Shown in pieces: positions 1 through 10,007 of a stretch of 64,000 nucleotides of DNA. A model generated the notes under the pieces. The model made no database searches, was not told where the DNA came from, and worked only from the letters and a program-made list of their open reading frames with translations. The translations under genes and the position numbers were made by a program. Within the stretch, counting starts at the first letter, position 1; the number at the start of each line of letters is the position of its first letter. The stretch is taken from the NCBI RefSeq assembly GCF_001598855.1, contig NZ_BCZS01000003.1, positions 1-64,000 on the forward strand. The letters run 5' to 3'. Source of the DNA: Pluralibacter gergoviae ATCC 33028 = NBRC 105706 (lineage in GTDB: Bacteria; Pseudomonadota; Gammaproteobacteria; Enterobacterales; Enterobacteriaceae).

Positions 1-951
1 CCATTCCTTATGTTTCAATGGGTTGGCCATGGCGCCCAGAATGTCAGAGATCACGTTCACAATAATCACCAGCGCGCCGATCACCATCACGCCTGCCGAA
101 ATGGCGGCGTAGTCCTGCTGGCGAATGGCATTAATCACCCAGCGCCCCAGGCCCGGCCAGCTGAACACCATCTCGGTGATCATCGCCAGCGTCAGCATGG
201 TGGAGAACTGCAGGCCCAGACGCGGGATCACCGGCGGCAGGGCGTTGTGCAGCACGTGGCGGCGCAAGATAGTCAGACGGGAAATGCCGCGGGTCGCGGC
301 GGCCTTGATGTAGTTAGTGTCGTACACGTCGATCGTGCTGAGGCGCATCAGGCGGATCACTTCCATCGTCGGCGCCACCGACAGCGTCAGCACCGGCAGC
401 ACCATGTGGGTTAAGGCGCTGATAAACATCTCGTGGCGCCACGGCGAATCCGACAGCCAGGTGTCGATCAGCGCAAAGCCGGTGACGCTTTTCACCTCAT
501 AGAGCAGGTCGTAGCGCCCGGACACCGGCAGCCAGCCGAGGGTCAGGGAGAAGAACAGCGTCAGCAGCAGCGCCAGCCAGAACACCGGCATTGAAAAACC
601 GAGCAGGGCGAGGGCGCTGATGAACTTGTCCTGCCACTTGTAGCGCATGATGCCCGCCAGCATCCCCACCGGAATGCCGACCAGCAGCGCAAAGCCAAAG
701 GCGAGAAAGCACAGCTCCATCGTGGCGGGAAACACCTCTTTCAGCTGTTCGGAGATCAGCTGCCCGTTGATGCTCGACACGCCGAAGTCCCAGTGCAGCA
801 GCCCTTCGAACCAGAACAGCCAGGCGTTGAACACCGACGCGCCCTGCAGCGGCGCGTGGGGCGTGAAGTAGCTCAGACTAAAGGCGACGAAGGTCAGAAA
901 AAAGAGCGTCACCACCAGCAGCAGCAGGCGGCGAAGAGTAAAAATAATCAT
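1..951 (-). CDS. sapB: SapB, peptide ABC transporter permease (3' end cut by window)
   Basis: Inner-membrane permease of the Sap ABC importer, linked in enteric bacteria to antimicrobial-peptide resistance, putrescine export and potassium uptake. The 317 codons seen align along their length with E. coli SapB (321 residues); the last few codons lie off the left edge. Residues 1-30 form the first membrane helix, followed by the motifs of a DppB/OppB-type permease, including the cytoplasmic EAA-like loop (AAATRG region near residue 220). Its ATG overlaps the sapA stop by 4 bases (ATGA), so the genes are translationally coupled. Partial only because of the window edge. Confidence 0.96.
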   Translation of the reverse strand, partial: MIIFTLRRLLLLVVTLFFLTFVAFSLSYFTPHAPLQGASVFNAWLFWFEGLLHWDFGVSSINGQLISEQLKEVFPATMELCFLAFGFALLVGIPVGMLAGIMRYKWQDKFISALALLGFSMPVFWLALLLTLFFSLTLGWLPVSGRYDLLYEVKSVTGFALIDTWLSDSPWRHEMFISALTHMVLPVLTLSVAPTMEVIRLMRLSTIDVYDTNYIKAAATRGISRLTILRRHVLHNALPPVIPRLGLQFSTMLTLAMITEMVFSWPGLGRWVINAIRQQDYAAISAGVMVIGALVIIVNVISDILGAMANPLKHKEW

Positions 952-2597
952 GGTTTTTTCACCTCTTCGGTGCCTTCGCGCGACACGCCCGCAAAGGAGG
1001 AGTTGCCGAAGGGGCTCAGCACCAGCCCCTTAATATCATAGCGGTAGGCCTGCAGCCGCAGCGAGGAGGCCAGCGGCAGCACCGGCAGCTCGCGGGCGAG
1101 AATGTGCTGGGCCTCGCTGTAGGCATCGACCCGTGACGACAGCTGCTGGGAGGCCAGCGCCTTTTGCAGCACCGCGTCGAAATCGCGGTTACACCAGTGG
1201 GCGTAGTTGGTCTGGGACCCGATGGCGGCGCAGCTCAGCAGCGGGCGGAAGAAGCTGTCCGGATCGTTACTGTCCGTTGCCCATCCGGTGAGGGTCAGGT
1301 CGTGGTTCATGGCGTTGAGCCGCGCCTCCTGGAAGCGGCCCTCTACCGGCACAATCACCACCTTCACCCCGACCTGGGCCAGATCCGCCTGCAGCAGCTC
1401 GGCGGTTTTCAGCGGGCTGGGGTTCCACGCCTGGGAGCTGCTCGGCACCCACAGGTGCAGGGTCAGGTTCTCGATGCCCAGCTTCTTCAGCAGGTCGCGG
1501 GACTTCTGCGGATTGTACTCGGTGATCTTCGCCTCATTATCGTAGGCCCACGACGCGCGGGGCAGAATTGAAGCCGCCGTTTCCGCCGTGCCGTAATAGA
1601 TGGACTGCATCAGCCGCTGGTTATTGATCGACAGCGCCAGGGCGTGGCGCACTTCGGGATTATTCAGCGGTGGTTTATCGGTATTGAACGCCAGATAGGC
1701 AATGTTCATTCCCGGGCGCAGGGTCAGGCGCAGGCGCGGATCGTCGCGCAGGATAGTGAGCTGGCTGGCGGCGGGCCAGGCCAGCACATCGCACTCTCCG
1801 GTCAACAGTTTGGAAAGCCGCCCGGTACCGCCGGAGCCAAGATCGACCACCACCTGCGGCATCAGCGGCGTACCGCGCCAGTAGCCGGGATGGCGCTGCA
1901 GGCGGATATACTGCCCGGCGTGGTACTCCGAGAGCTGATACGGGCCGGTGCCCACCGGCTGGCGGTCCAGCTGCTCCTGGCGATCGGTTTTGGTCAGGTC
2001 GGCGGCGTACTCCGCCGACATTACCGACGCGTAGTGGGTCGCCAGGTGCCAGAGAAACGAGGCGTCCGGCTTCTTCAGGCGAAACTCGACCGTGCGGTTA
2101 TCAAGCTTGCGCACGCTGTCGACGCTGTCGGCAAACTGCAGGCTGTCAAAATAGGGAAAGCTGTCGCCGTTGATATTGTGCCAAGGATGATGGCGGTTAA
2201 AGATGCGCTCGAAGGTAAACACTACGTCGTCGGCATTCAGCGCGCGGCTGGGCTTAAACCACGGCGTGCTCTGAAACTGCACGCCGCTGCGCAGATGAAA
2301 GCGGTAAGTGGCGCCGTTGTCCAGCACCTCCCAGCTCTCCGCCAGCTCCGGTACCAGCCGGTAAGTATAGGGATCGACATCCAGCAGGCGATCGTAGAGC
2401 TGCGCCGCCAGGGTATCGACAATCAGGCCGCTGCCCGCTTTCTGCGGATTAAAGGTATTAACCTGCCCGCTAACGCAGTAGACGAAGCCGCTGCTGCGGA
2501 TATCGCCGTGGGCCAGCTGTGCAGGCGGCGTTGCCGCTGCGGCAGCGCCGCACAGCAGCCCCATCGCTGCGAGGAGGGATGTTAATTTCAGGTGCAT
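948..2597 (-). CDS. sapA: SapA, periplasmic peptide-binding protein of the Sap transporter
   Basis: Solute-binding protein (SBP family 5, like DppA/OppA) that delivers peptides to SapBC. The ATG at 2597 is chosen because it begins a classic signal peptide ([20 protein letters not shown]) and gives 549 residues, the E. coli length; an upstream GTG at 2639 would add 14 unlikely residues. The mature part matches E. coli SapA nearly throughout, including the [20 protein letters not shown] start and the [10 protein letters not shown] end. First gene of sapAB(CDF). In E. coli pspF lies just upstream; here about 5.5 kb of extra genes separates them. Confidence 0.96.
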   Translation of the reverse strand: MHLKLTSLLAAMGLLCGAAAAATPPAQLAHGDIRSSGFVYCVSGQVNTFNPQKAGSGLIVDTLAAQLYDRLLDVDPYTYRLVPELAESWEVLDNGATYRFHLRSGVQFQSTPWFKPSRALNADDVVFTFERIFNRHHPWHNINGDSFPYFDSLQFADSVDSVRKLDNRTVEFRLKKPDASFLWHLATHYASVMSAEYAADLTKTDRQEQLDRQPVGTGPYQLSEYHAGQYIRLQRHPGYWRGTPLMPQVVVDLGSGGTGRLSKLLTGECDVLAWPAASQLTILRDDPRLRLTLRPGMNIAYLAFNTDKPPLNNPEVRHALALSINNQRLMQSIYYGTAETAASILPRASWAYDNEAKITEYNPQKSRDLLKKLGIENLTLHLWVPSSSQAWNPSPLKTAELLQADLAQVGVKVVIVPVEGRFQEARLNAMNHDLTLTGWATDSNDPDSFFRPLLSCAAIGSQTNYAHWCNRDFDAVLQKALASQQLSSRVDAYSEAQHILARELPVLPLASSLRLQAYRYDIKGLVLSPFGNSSFAGVSREGTEEVKKP

Positions 2598-2752
2598 AAT
2601 GGATTCATTGTTCGGACCGATCTGCAAAGTGTATCGCACTTGGGGCAGGGAGGTACAAAAGTCTGAGATTGAATGGTGGAAAAGTCAGCAGAATTATTGT
2701 TAGCTGACACAGACCAATATCAATGAGTTAAATTAACGACGATGGAGCGAAG

Positions 2753-3064
2753 ATGATTGTAAGAACATGGCATGGCTGCGTACCCCGCGAATTTGCCGAA
2801 GGGTTCGCCGCGCACCTGCAGGTTACTGGCGTCAGGCACTCTGAAAGTATTGAGGGAAACCTCGGCGCCAGCGTCAGGCGAGAAACGCAGGGCGATTGGG
2901 CGCACTTTTTTCTCGCCACCTGGTGGGACAGCCTGGCGTCCGTAAAAGCATTTGCCGGAGAGAACTACCATATTGCGGTAACCTACCCCGAAGATGATAA
3001 ATATCGTCTGCTGTCCGATCCCTACGTGTTTCAGCACGAAGTCGAAGCGATCTCGGCGCTTTGA
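2753..3064 (+). CDS. Small antibiotic-biosynthesis-monooxygenase-like protein
   Basis: A 103-residue protein with the size and pattern of an ABM-type ferredoxin-like fold: an opening strand ending in WHG, a helix with aromatic residues, and the FFLATWWDSLASVKAFAG segment typical of dimeric ABM/YgiN-like proteins. Such proteins act as small monooxygenases, haem-binding proteins or subunits without catalysis; the substrate cannot be told. A GGAG motif sits 5-8 bases before the ATG. Its 3' end overlaps the convergent AraC-type gene by 34 bases. It may share a function with the M20/MFS island downstream, but is not in its operon. Confidence 0.6.
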   Translation: MIVRTWHGCVPREFAEGFAAHLQVTGVRHSESIEGNLGASVRRETQGDWAHFFLATWWDSLASVKAFAGENYHIAVTYPEDDKYRLLSDPYVFQHEVEAISAL

Positions 3065-5373
3065 GCGACGGGCGTCAGCTCATAGAGCATCAGCGCATTG
3101 CTCTCAAGGGCGCCCGAAGCCTGCCAGCCCGCCTGCAGCTGTTCATCGTGAACCGAGAGCGTCGGCCGCGCTTTGTGAAAGACCCAGTTCAGCACCTCTT
3201 CATCTGGCCCGCTTTGCGCCTGGAATGCCTGCAGCAGTGGGAAAAGCGCGCCGTTTCGCAGATCGAAAAGATGGCTCTTTACGCGCCACCGCCCCTGAAT
3301 GCCCGCTATCCGGATCAGATACTGCTGGCGAAAGCGCTGCAGGAACGCCTCTTCGCCGGATAGCCAGGGATTGAAGATGGCGGCATTGTGCACCAGCAGC
3401 TGATACCCCCGCTGGTGGCGGAGAAAGAGCAGGTGCCGATCCTGCAGAATGATCTCTCCGCGCAGGCGCTGCCACAGCCAGAGCACCCAGAAAATCGGCC
3501 GCGGCAGGCCGTGATTGTACTGCAGGGCGAGGCTTGAGGTATCGATAGTGCCGCTGCTGCGGGTCTCTCCCTGCAGGCTTGAATTGAGCCAGAAGCCGGT
3601 CACGGCGACCTTTGTCGAAAGGCCCAGCAGGTTTTGCATCAGCAGCGCGCCGCGGAAAAAGCTGCCGTTGGTCGTGCGGGTCTCGCCGGTGAGCGTATTC
3701 CAGGAGAGAAGCCAGAGGGGGAGAGGCCGCCCCTCTTCGCGAAGCGCATTCTGAATCTGCTCGACGCGCTTCACGGGATAATTTTCTGCCGCCGCGAGGT
3801 GGGCATGGCGGAGTTGCGCAAAATTAAGCAGCTCATTGCTGTCGGCGGAGCAGGCAAGAAAATCAGCCTGCAGCCGCGGGAGCTGCCTCAATAGCGCAAC
3901 ATCCTTTTCAGAAAAGGCATCGGGCGCAAAGCGGTGCCATATCCCCACTCTGGACCCGGGCAGCATGTTCTTCAGCATGGCGCGCTGGCTCTGCCATGCC
4001 GCCTGCCGCGGCGCATCCTCGGCCTGCGGTGACCAGTGAAAAACAAAATCCCACTGGCGGGTGACCGTCGGCGGAAAATGGCCGCACGCGCACTCGATGA
4101 AGCGCTGCAGCAGATCGCTGCGGGTGGTCTGGCTGGTGTGGAGCAGAACCGAAAGCTCTCTTTCTGCAAGCCAGGTGAAAATCTGATGCAGATTGTACCA
4201 GCTTGCGTAGCCCATCATCTGCGGATCGTCCCAGCCGTGGGCAAAGAGCCGGCTGCTGAGAAAGGGCTCGGCAATATCTATTCCGCTGATGCTAATTTCC
4301 GCCCGCAGGGCATCCAGATCCCGCCGAACGTCGCCGCGGAGTAAATCGTCCAGCTCCCGCAGCGTGACGACAACACCGCTGCGGGCGAGCCGGACGCCCT
4401 GCCCGGAGAGGTGATCCAGTTCGATACGCCTTTCATGGACCTGGTTTAGCGTATTCGCATAGTTTTCCCACCCCTGCGGCTCTGGCGTATTGAGCAGGTG
4501 AAAAAGGCGGTCAGGGGCGACAGGGCGAAGGTTTTCACGCTTCCCGCGCGGACGCGCGATGTTTTCAGCAGGAGGCTTTTGCCGGCGAAATTTGCCCGGC
4601 GTCATCGCGTAGTGGCGTCGAAAAAGGTCGCTCATCATTCGGGTGCTGGCGAATCCGTGCGCCTGGGCTATCTGGTGCAGGGGTTGATTGCTGCTGCGCA
4701 GGGCCGCGGCGGCTTTTTCCAGCCGCAGGCGGGTGATGTACTGCATAAAGCTGATGCCGACTTCTTTATGGAACAGGCGGGAGAGCCAGGGTTCAGACAC
4801 GAACTCCGCGCGGGCAATTTCCGCCAGCGTAATGCGGCGGGTGTAGCCGGCGTTTATGCGCTCAACGACATGGCTAATCCGGCGGCTCCATCCGGGATTT
4901 TGTTGACGAACCCGCAGAGCGGGCGGCTGCTGAAAACGGCCGGTGAGCAGCAGCAGGATCTCGCTGATCCAGCGGGTCGCCTCCAGCCGGTAGCGGGGCG
5001 AGTGATTGAGCAGCGTGCCCGCCAGCAGCTGGTGCAGCAGATGGCGCAGCGCGTCGCAGTGCGGCAGGCGGCCATCGCTTTCGTCAGGAACCGCATACGC
5101 GTGGCCGAAAAATTCGGGGTAGAGCTGACAAAGCCAGGCGGCAGAGAGGACAAGCCGCAGGGTGACGTTGTCAGGCGAGCCGGAAAGCGTCCAGCGCTGG
5201 TGGCCGTTAATAATATGCAGAGCGTTTTGGTCGAGTCGGCGGCTTTCGCCTTCCACCTCCAGCGTTTGCGTCCCCTCAAGGACCCACAGCAGCGTCAGGG
5301 CGCTTTTACCTTCCTCGCTGAGAGAGATGATCTCCCCGACATCTACCGAAAACTCGCTATCGCTCTGCGCCAT
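3031..5373 (-). CDS. AraC-family regulator fused to a glycoside-hydrolase-like (GH39-type) domain
   Basis: 780 residues, far longer than the usual 250-300 for AraC proteins. Residues 1-110 look like a cupin sensor domain. Residues about 165-265 hold the double helix-turn-helix (ITLAEIARAEFVSEPWLSRLF, then IAQAHGFASTRMMSDLFRRH). The remaining 500 residues resemble the TIM-barrel plus beta domain of GH39 beta-xylosidases, a fusion known mainly from Firmicutes regulators. The strand that carries the nucleophile in active enzymes reads LLSWNTLTGE, without the usual T-E-W-N, so I infer a sugar-sensing rather than catalytic domain. It is divergent from the M20/MFS pair across 169 bases and probably controls it. 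The exact GH family is inferred. Confidence 0.72.
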   Translation of the reverse strand: MAQSDSEFSVDVGEIISLSEEGKSALTLLWVLEGTQTLEVEGESRRLDQNALHIINGHQRWTLSGSPDNVTLRLVLSAAWLCQLYPEFFGHAYAVPDESDGRLPHCDALRHLLHQLLAGTLLNHSPRYRLEATRWISEILLLLTGRFQQPPALRVRQQNPGWSRRISHVVERINAGYTRRITLAEIARAEFVSEPWLSRLFHKEVGISFMQYITRLRLEKAAAALRSSNQPLHQIAQAHGFASTRMMSDLFRRHYAMTPGKFRRQKPPAENIARPRGKRENLRPVAPDRLFHLLNTPEPQGWENYANTLNQVHERRIELDHLSGQGVRLARSGVVVTLRELDDLLRGDVRRDLDALRAEISISGIDIAEPFLSSRLFAHGWDDPQMMGYASWYNLHQIFTWLAERELSVLLHTSQTTRSDLLQRFIECACGHFPPTVTRQWDFVFHWSPQAEDAPRQAAWQSQRAMLKNMLPGSRVGIWHRFAPDAFSEKDVALLRQLPRLQADFLACSADSNELLNFAQLRHAHLAAAENYPVKRVEQIQNALREEGRPLPLWLLSWNTLTGETRTTNGSFFRGALLMQNLLGLSTKVAVTGFWLNSSLQGETRSSGTIDTSSLALQYNHGLPRPIFWVLWLWQRLRGEIILQDRHLLFLRHQRGYQLLVHNAAIFNPWLSGEEAFLQRFRQQYLIRIAGIQGRWRVKSHLFDLRNGALFPLLQAFQAQSGPDEEVLNWVFHKARPTLSVHDEQLQAGWQASGALESNALMLYELTPVAQSAEIASTSC

Positions 5374-5542
5374 CCCGTACCCCCTGAAGACAAAAAACTG
5401 CGGTTATTTTTTGTCATAACTGAATTGTATGAAAAACAATCATCAATAATGCGTTATTTCACATTAAAAAACAGCTCAATCATACCCGTATGTCGGCTTA
5501 GACTCGTGCTTAATCCCTGTAAGTAACCTGAGATTAACAAAA

Positions 5543-6712
5543 ATGACACATTCAATTGTTTCTGCACTACAGGACAGTGAAGAGCGGTTCATCGCATTAC
5601 GCCACCACTTTCACCAGCACCCGGAGCTCGGTTTTGAAGAGCACCTCACCAGCGATCGCGTGGCTGAGCTGCTGGCGGAATGGGGGTATGAGGTCAATCG
5701 CGGACTGGCGGGCACCGGCGTGGTGGGCACGCTGAAAGTCGGCAGCGGCGGTAAGCGTCTGGGCCTGCGGGCCGATATGGACGCGCTGCCGATGCAGGAG
5801 ATGAGCGGCAAAGCCTGGGCCAGCGCCACCGACGGTAAATTTCACGGCTGCGGTCACGACGGGCACACCACGACGCTGCTGTACGCCGCTGAGTATCTGG
5901 CGCGAAAGCGTCATTTTAACGGCACGCTGCACCTTATCTTCCAGCCGGCGGAAGAGCTGCTGTACGGCGGACGCGTGATGCTGGAGGATGGACTGTTCGA
6001 CCGCTTTCCCTGCGACCATATCTTCGGCCTGCACAACATGCCGGGGCAAAAACTGGGCAAAATCGGGCTGCGCGCGGGCCCGATGATGGCGTCCGCTGAT
6101 ACGCTGCACATTGAGGTTAACGGCGTTGGCGGTCACGGCGCCGTGCCGGAGCATACCGTTGATGCGACCCTGGTTGCCTGCCACATCACCCTGGCGCTGC
6201 AGTCCATCGTTTCGCGAAACATTACGCCGTTTGCGCCTGCGGTGGTCACGGTGGGCAGTATTCAGGCCGGGCACGCGCCCAATATCATCAATGAAAAAGT
6301 GCTGATGAAGCTGACGGTACGCACCCTGAACGAGGCGGTGCGCGAGAAGGTGCTGCAGCGGGTGCACGATATCGCCACCGCCCAGGCGCAGAGCTTTGGC
6401 GCCACGGCAACCATTAGCCATATTCACGGCAGTCCGGTGCTGAATAACGACCCGCAGGCCGTTGAGATGGTGCGTGCCGTAGCAACCGATCTTTTCGGTC
6501 AGGATGCGACGGCGGAAATCCCGCCCTTTATGGGCAGTGAAGACTTCGCTTTTATGCTCGAAAGAAACCCCAACGGCTGCTACTTCACCATCGGCGCCGG
6601 CGACGAACCGGATCGCTGCATGGTGCACAATCCCGGCTACGACTTTAATGACCAGATCCTGAAAACCGGGGCCGCTATCTGGGCCGGCCTTACGGAATAC
6701 TATTTGCGCTAA
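5543..6712 (+). CDS. M20D-family metallo-amidohydrolase (HipO/AbgB-like)
   Basis: 389 residues, the usual size for the M20D branch that includes hippurate hydrolase, N-acyl-amino-acid amidohydrolases and plant-conjugate (IAA-amino acid) hydrolases. Seen motifs: GLRADMDALPM near residues 75-85, the metal-binding CGHDGH at 103-108, QPAEE at 134-138, H164 in GLHNMPG, and GSEDFAF near the C-terminus. These predict a cytoplasmic two-metal enzyme cleaving an N-acyl or amide bond; the substrate is unknown. First gene of a two-gene unit with the MFS transporter 40 bases downstream, and divergent from the AraC-type regulator. Confidence 0.85.
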   Translation: MTHSIVSALQDSEERFIALRHHFHQHPELGFEEHLTSDRVAELLAEWGYEVNRGLAGTGVVGTLKVGSGGKRLGLRADMDALPMQEMSGKAWASATDGKFHGCGHDGHTTTLLYAAEYLARKRHFNGTLHLIFQPAEELLYGGRVMLEDGLFDRFPCDHIFGLHNMPGQKLGKIGLRAGPMMASADTLHIEVNGVGGHGAVPEHTVDATLVACHITLALQSIVSRNITPFAPAVVTVGSIQAGHAPNIINEKVLMKLTVRTLNEAVREKVLQRVHDIATAQAQSFGATATISHIHGSPVLNNDPQAVEMVRAVATDLFGQDATAEIPPFMGSEDFAFMLERNPNGCYFTIGAGDEPDRCMVHNPGYDFNDQILKTGAAIWAGLTEYYLR

Positions 6713-6752
6713 CGGCGTCCTGCGCTAACGGCGTCGCGAGGAGGAGTGCTGC

Positions 6753-8147
6753 ATGAGTACCGTTCCCCTGACTGAAACCCGCCCCTTCACCGGAAATGAT
6801 CGTCTGCTGGTGGGCATTGTGCTGAGCGTACTTACTTTCTGGCTTTTCGCCCAATCGGTGATCAACGTCGTGCCGGCGATGAAAAGCAGCCTGGCGATTT
6901 CGCTTGAGACGCTGACGCTTGCCGTGAGCCTCAGCGCGCTGTTCAGCGGCTGCTTTATTGTGGCCAGCGGCGGGCTTGCCGATCGGTTTGGACGCGTGCG
7001 CATGACGCTCGCCGGGCTCTCGCTCAGTATCATCGGCAGCGCGCTGCTGGTGTTCGCCGACGGACCGGCGCTGTTTCTGGCCGGGCGCGCCCTGCAGGGG
7101 CTCTCCGCCGCCTGCATTATGCCCGCGACGCTGTCGCTGATTAAAACCTGGTACGACGGCAAAGCCCGCCAGCGGGCGGTGAGCTTTTGGGTCATCGGCT
7201 CCTGGGGCGGCAGCGGCCTGTGCTCCTTTGTCGGCGGGGCGATTGCCACCGGGCTGGGCTGGCGGTGGATCTTCATCTTTTCCATCGCCACCGCGCTGGC
7301 GGCGATGGCGCTGATCCGCGGAACGCCGGAGAGCCGCAGCGAAGGCGCGGCGGAGCACCGGCTGGACCTCAGCGGATTGCTGAGCCTGGTCATCGGTCTG
7401 GTGCTGCTGAACCTGTTTATTACCAAAGGACACGTCTGGGGCTGGGGCAGCGCAACGACGCTGCTGATGCTGGCCGGGGCGGGACTGGCGATGGCGTGGT
7501 TCGTGGTTTCCGGGCTGCGCAAGGGCGAGGCGGCGCTGATTGACTTTGGTTTGTTCCGCAATCGCGCCTACAGCGCGGCGGTGTTGTCGAATTTTCTGCT
7601 CAACGGCTGCATTGGCACGATGATGATTGCCAGCATCTGGCTCCAGAGAGGGCATCATCTTTCGCCGCTGCAGACCGGAATGATGACGCTGGGCTATCTG
7701 GTGGCGGTCCTGAGCATGATCCGCGTCGGAGAGAAGCTGCTGCAGCGCTACGGGGCCCGCCTGCCGATGATGTTCGGCCCGGTGATTACGGTGCTTGCCA
7801 TCCTGCTTATCTCCTGCACCTTTCTGGCTAAAGAGACCTATATTATCACCGTGCTTATCGGCAATGTTCTGTTCGGGCTGGGGCTCGGCTGCTACGCAAC
7901 CCCCTCCACGGATACGGCGGTGCTCCACGCCCCGGCGAACAAGGTCGGCGTGGCGTCGGGCATCTACAAGATGGGAAGTTCGCTGGGGGGCGCGATGGGC
8001 ATTGCCGTGACATCGTCACTTTTTGCGCTGTTTTTACCGCTGGGGATGGCCAGTGCGGCCCAGTATGCTCTGCTGGTTAACTGCGCCATCTGCCTCTGTT
8101 CGACGCTGGTCACCTGGCGCCTGCTGCCCGCGTCTCCTCAGAGCTGA
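6753..8147 (+). CDS. MFS transporter, DHA2-like (14-helix) drug/metabolite exporter family
   Basis: 464 residues with a major-facilitator motif A (GGLADRFGRVRM near residue 75) and 12-14 hydrophobic helices, resembling QacA/SmvA-type proton antiporters. A strong GAGGAGG ribosome site precedes the ATG. The gene follows the M20 amidohydrolase and is probably co-transcribed with it, so it may import the conjugate that the enzyme cleaves or export a product; the sequence does not decide. It ends 10 bases inside the convergent pspF, a sign that the island was inserted compactly between sapA and pspF. Confidence 0.85.
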   Translation: MSTVPLTETRPFTGNDRLLVGIVLSVLTFWLFAQSVINVVPAMKSSLAISLETLTLAVSLSALFSGCFIVASGGLADRFGRVRMTLAGLSLSIIGSALLVFADGPALFLAGRALQGLSAACIMPATLSLIKTWYDGKARQRAVSFWVIGSWGGSGLCSFVGGAIATGLGWRWIFIFSIATALAAMALIRGTPESRSEGAAEHRLDLSGLLSLVIGLVLLNLFITKGHVWGWGSATTLLMLAGAGLAMAWFVVSGLRKGEAALIDFGLFRNRAYSAAVLSNFLLNGCIGTMMIASIWLQRGHHLSPLQTGMMTLGYLVAVLSMIRVGEKLLQRYGARLPMMFGPVITVLAILLISCTFLAKETYIITVLIGNVLFGLGLGCYATPSTDTAVLHAPANKVGVASGIYKMGSSLGGAMGIAVTSSLFALFLPLGMASAAQYALLVNCAICLCSTLVTWRLLPASPQS

Positions 8148-9112
8148 TGCTTCTTCACCAGCGCCCGCAGCTGGTGATAGGTCAGCCCCAGCAGATCCGC
8201 CGCTTTCTTCTGATTAAACCGGGCCTGCTCCAGCGCCTTCTGCAGCAGGTCTTTCTCCTGCGCCAACTGAAACTCCCGCAGGTCCAGCGGCAGGGCGGCG
8301 GCGCTCTCTTTTACCTCAGGGTTGGCGTCCGGGGCCCGCGCGCGGCGGAACGGGTCGATGACGATATCATCCAGCGGCGCCTCGCTGCTGCCGTGGCGGT
8401 AGACCGAGCGCTCGACGACGTTTTTCAGCTCGCGGATATTGCCCGGCCACGCATAGCCGAGCAGCGTTTCGCGGGCGGCTTCGGTAAAGCCGGGGAACAG
8501 CGGCAGCCCCAGCTCGCGGCACATCTGAATGGCGAAGTGGTCCGCCATTAATAAGATGTCGCTCTGACGCTCGCGCAGGGGCGGCAGCTGCACCACGTCG
8601 AAGGCCAGCCGGTCCAGCAGGTCGGCGCGGAAGCTGCCCTCGCTGACCATCTGCGGTAGATCGGCGTTGGTGGCGCACACCAGCCGGACGTTGACCTGCA
8701 GCGGCTGGCTGCCGCCGACGCGCTCCAGCTCGCCGTACTCGATAACCCGCAGCAGCTTCTCCTGCACCAGCATCGGCGCCGTCGCCAGCTCGTCGAGAAA
8801 CAGCGTCCCGCCGTCGGCCCGCTCGAAGCGGCCGGGATGGCGCTTCTGCGCGCCGGTAAAGGCGCCGGCCTCGTGGCCGAACAGCTCGGAGTCGAGCAGG
8901 TTCTCGTTAAGCGCCGCGCAGTTGAGCGAAATGAACGGCCCCTGCCAGCGGGAAGAGAGGAAGTGCAGGCGGTTGGCGATAAGCTCCTTGCCGGTGCCGC
9001 GCTCGCCTACCACCAGCACCGGCTTATCGAGCGGCGCCAGCCGCGAGACCTGCTCCAGCACCTCAAGAAAGCTGTTGGCCTCGCCGAGGAGGTTATCTTT
9101 GTATTCAGCCAT
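8138..9112 (-). CDS. pspF: PspF, sigma-54 enhancer-binding activator of the phage-shock response
   Basis: AAA+ activator of the pspA promoter, held inactive by PspA. Visible: Walker A GERGTGKE, the sigma-54-contacting GAFTGA loop, Walker B region LFLDE, arginine fingers, and a C-terminal Fis-type helix-turn-helix (NQKKAADLLGLTYHQLRAL). There is no N-terminal sensor domain, as expected. The start at 9112 (MAEYKDN) matches E. coli PspF and gives 324 residues. Divergent from pspA across about 170 bases that hold its own binding site, consistent with known autoregulation. Confidence 0.97.
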   Translation of the reverse strand: MAEYKDNLLGEANSFLEVLEQVSRLAPLDKPVLVVGERGTGKELIANRLHFLSSRWQGPFISLNCAALNENLLDSELFGHEAGAFTGAQKRHPGRFERADGGTLFLDELATAPMLVQEKLLRVIEYGELERVGGSQPLQVNVRLVCATNADLPQMVSEGSFRADLLDRLAFDVVQLPPLRERQSDILLMADHFAIQMCRELGLPLFPGFTEAARETLLGYAWPGNIRELKNVVERSVYRHGSSEAPLDDIVIDPFRRARAPDANPEVKESAAALPLDLREFQLAQEKDLLQKALEQARFNQKKAADLLGLTYHQLRALVKKHQL

Positions 9113-9132
9113 GATGAAATTCACCATATGTT

Positions 9133-9153
9133 AGTGATATTCGCCATATCACT
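9133..9153. promoter_or_regulatory. PspF upstream activating sequence
   Basis: Perfect inverted repeat with arms AGTGATAT and ATATCACT around a 5-base spacer, about 60-80 bases upstream of the sigma-54 promoter of pspA. This is the position of the PspF enhancer in E. coli, and binding there also represses pspF. Assignment by position and symmetry. Confidence 0.75.
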
Positions 9154-9210
9154 GTAGCCAATAGCCGCCTTATTTTCAATCATAATCAGATAAATCAATA
9201 AGATAAAAAG

Positions 9211-9227
9211 TTGGCACGCCATTTGTA
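9211..9227 (+). promoter_or_regulatory. Sigma-54 promoter of pspABCD
   Basis: TTGGCAC followed by ATTTGTA has the -24 GG and -12 spacing of RpoN promoters and is almost the E. coli pspA promoter (TTGGCACG...TTGTA). It lies 59 bases before the pspA start. The AT-rich stretch between it and the PspF site would suit IHF bending. Confidence 0.88.
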
Positions 9228-9285
9228 TTATTCATTGAGCAAGGGCCACGCCCGATAACAGAACTGACCGAATGAGGATGTGATT

Positions 9286-9954
9286 ATGGGAATTTTTTCT
9301 CGCTTTGCCGATATCGTGAACGCCAACATCAACTCCCTGCTGGAGAAGGCGGAGGATCCGCAGAAGCTGGTCCGCCTGATGATTCAGGAGATGGAAGATA
9401 CGCTGGTTGAGGTGCGCTCCACCTCCGCCCGCGCGCTGGCCGAGAAGAAGCAGCTCACCCGCCGGATCGAACAGGCGACCGCGCAGCAGGCCGAGTGGCA
9501 GGAGAAAGCCGAGCTGGCCCTGCGTAAAGATAAAGACGATCTGGCCCGCGCCGCGCTGATTGAAAAGCAGAAGCTGACCGACGTCATCACCACCCTGGAA
9601 AATGAAATCACCCTGGTGGGCGAAACCCTGGACCGGATGAAAAAAGAGATCGCCGAGCTGGAGAACAAGCTCAGCGAAACCCGCGCCCGTCAGCAGGCGC
9701 TGACCCTGCGCCACCAGGCCGCGAACTCGTCCCGCGACGTGCGCCGCCAGCTCGACAGCGGCAAGCTGGACGAAGCGATGGCCCGCTTTGAGTCCTTCGA
9801 GCGCCGCATCGACCAGATGGAAGCCGAAGCCGAAAGCCACAACTTCGGCAAGCAGAGGTCGCTGGATCAGCAGTTTGCCGACCTTAAGGCCGACGATGAG
9901 ATTGCCGCTCAGCTGGCGGCGCTGAAGGCTAAAATGAAGCAGGATAACCAATAA
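9286..9954 (+). CDS. pspA: PspA, phage-shock protein A
   Basis: 222-residue coiled-coil protein of the PspA/IM30/ESCRT-III family. It binds and inhibits PspF in the cytoplasm, and under membrane stress moves to the inner membrane and stabilises it. The start [16 protein letters not shown] is the amphipathic membrane-binding helix and matches E. coli; two extra codons upstream (ATG ATT) are excluded. Charged heptad-type helices run from residue 25 to the end. First and most expressed gene of the operon; a GC-rich hairpin follows it. Confidence 0.98.
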   Translation: MGIFSRFADIVNANINSLLEKAEDPQKLVRLMIQEMEDTLVEVRSTSARALAEKKQLTRRIEQATAQQAEWQEKAELALRKDKDDLARAALIEKQKLTDVITTLENEITLVGETLDRMKKEIAELENKLSETRARQQALTLRHQAANSSRDVRRQLDSGKLDEAMARFESFERRIDQMEAEAESHNFGKQRSLDQQFADLKADDEIAAQLAALKAKMKQDNQ

Positions 9955-9962
9955 TAACGCCG

Positions 9963-9983
9963 GGCGGCACGCTACGTGCCGCC
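9963..9983 (+). other. Stem-loop between pspA and pspB
   Basis: Arms GGCGGCACG and CGTGCCGCC pair perfectly around a 3-base loop. No T-run follows, so it is unlikely to be a strong terminator; more likely it stabilises or attenuates the message to favour PspA over PspBCD. Confidence 0.6.
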
Positions 9984-10007
9984 GCTCATCACCCGTAAGG
10001 AGACCCT

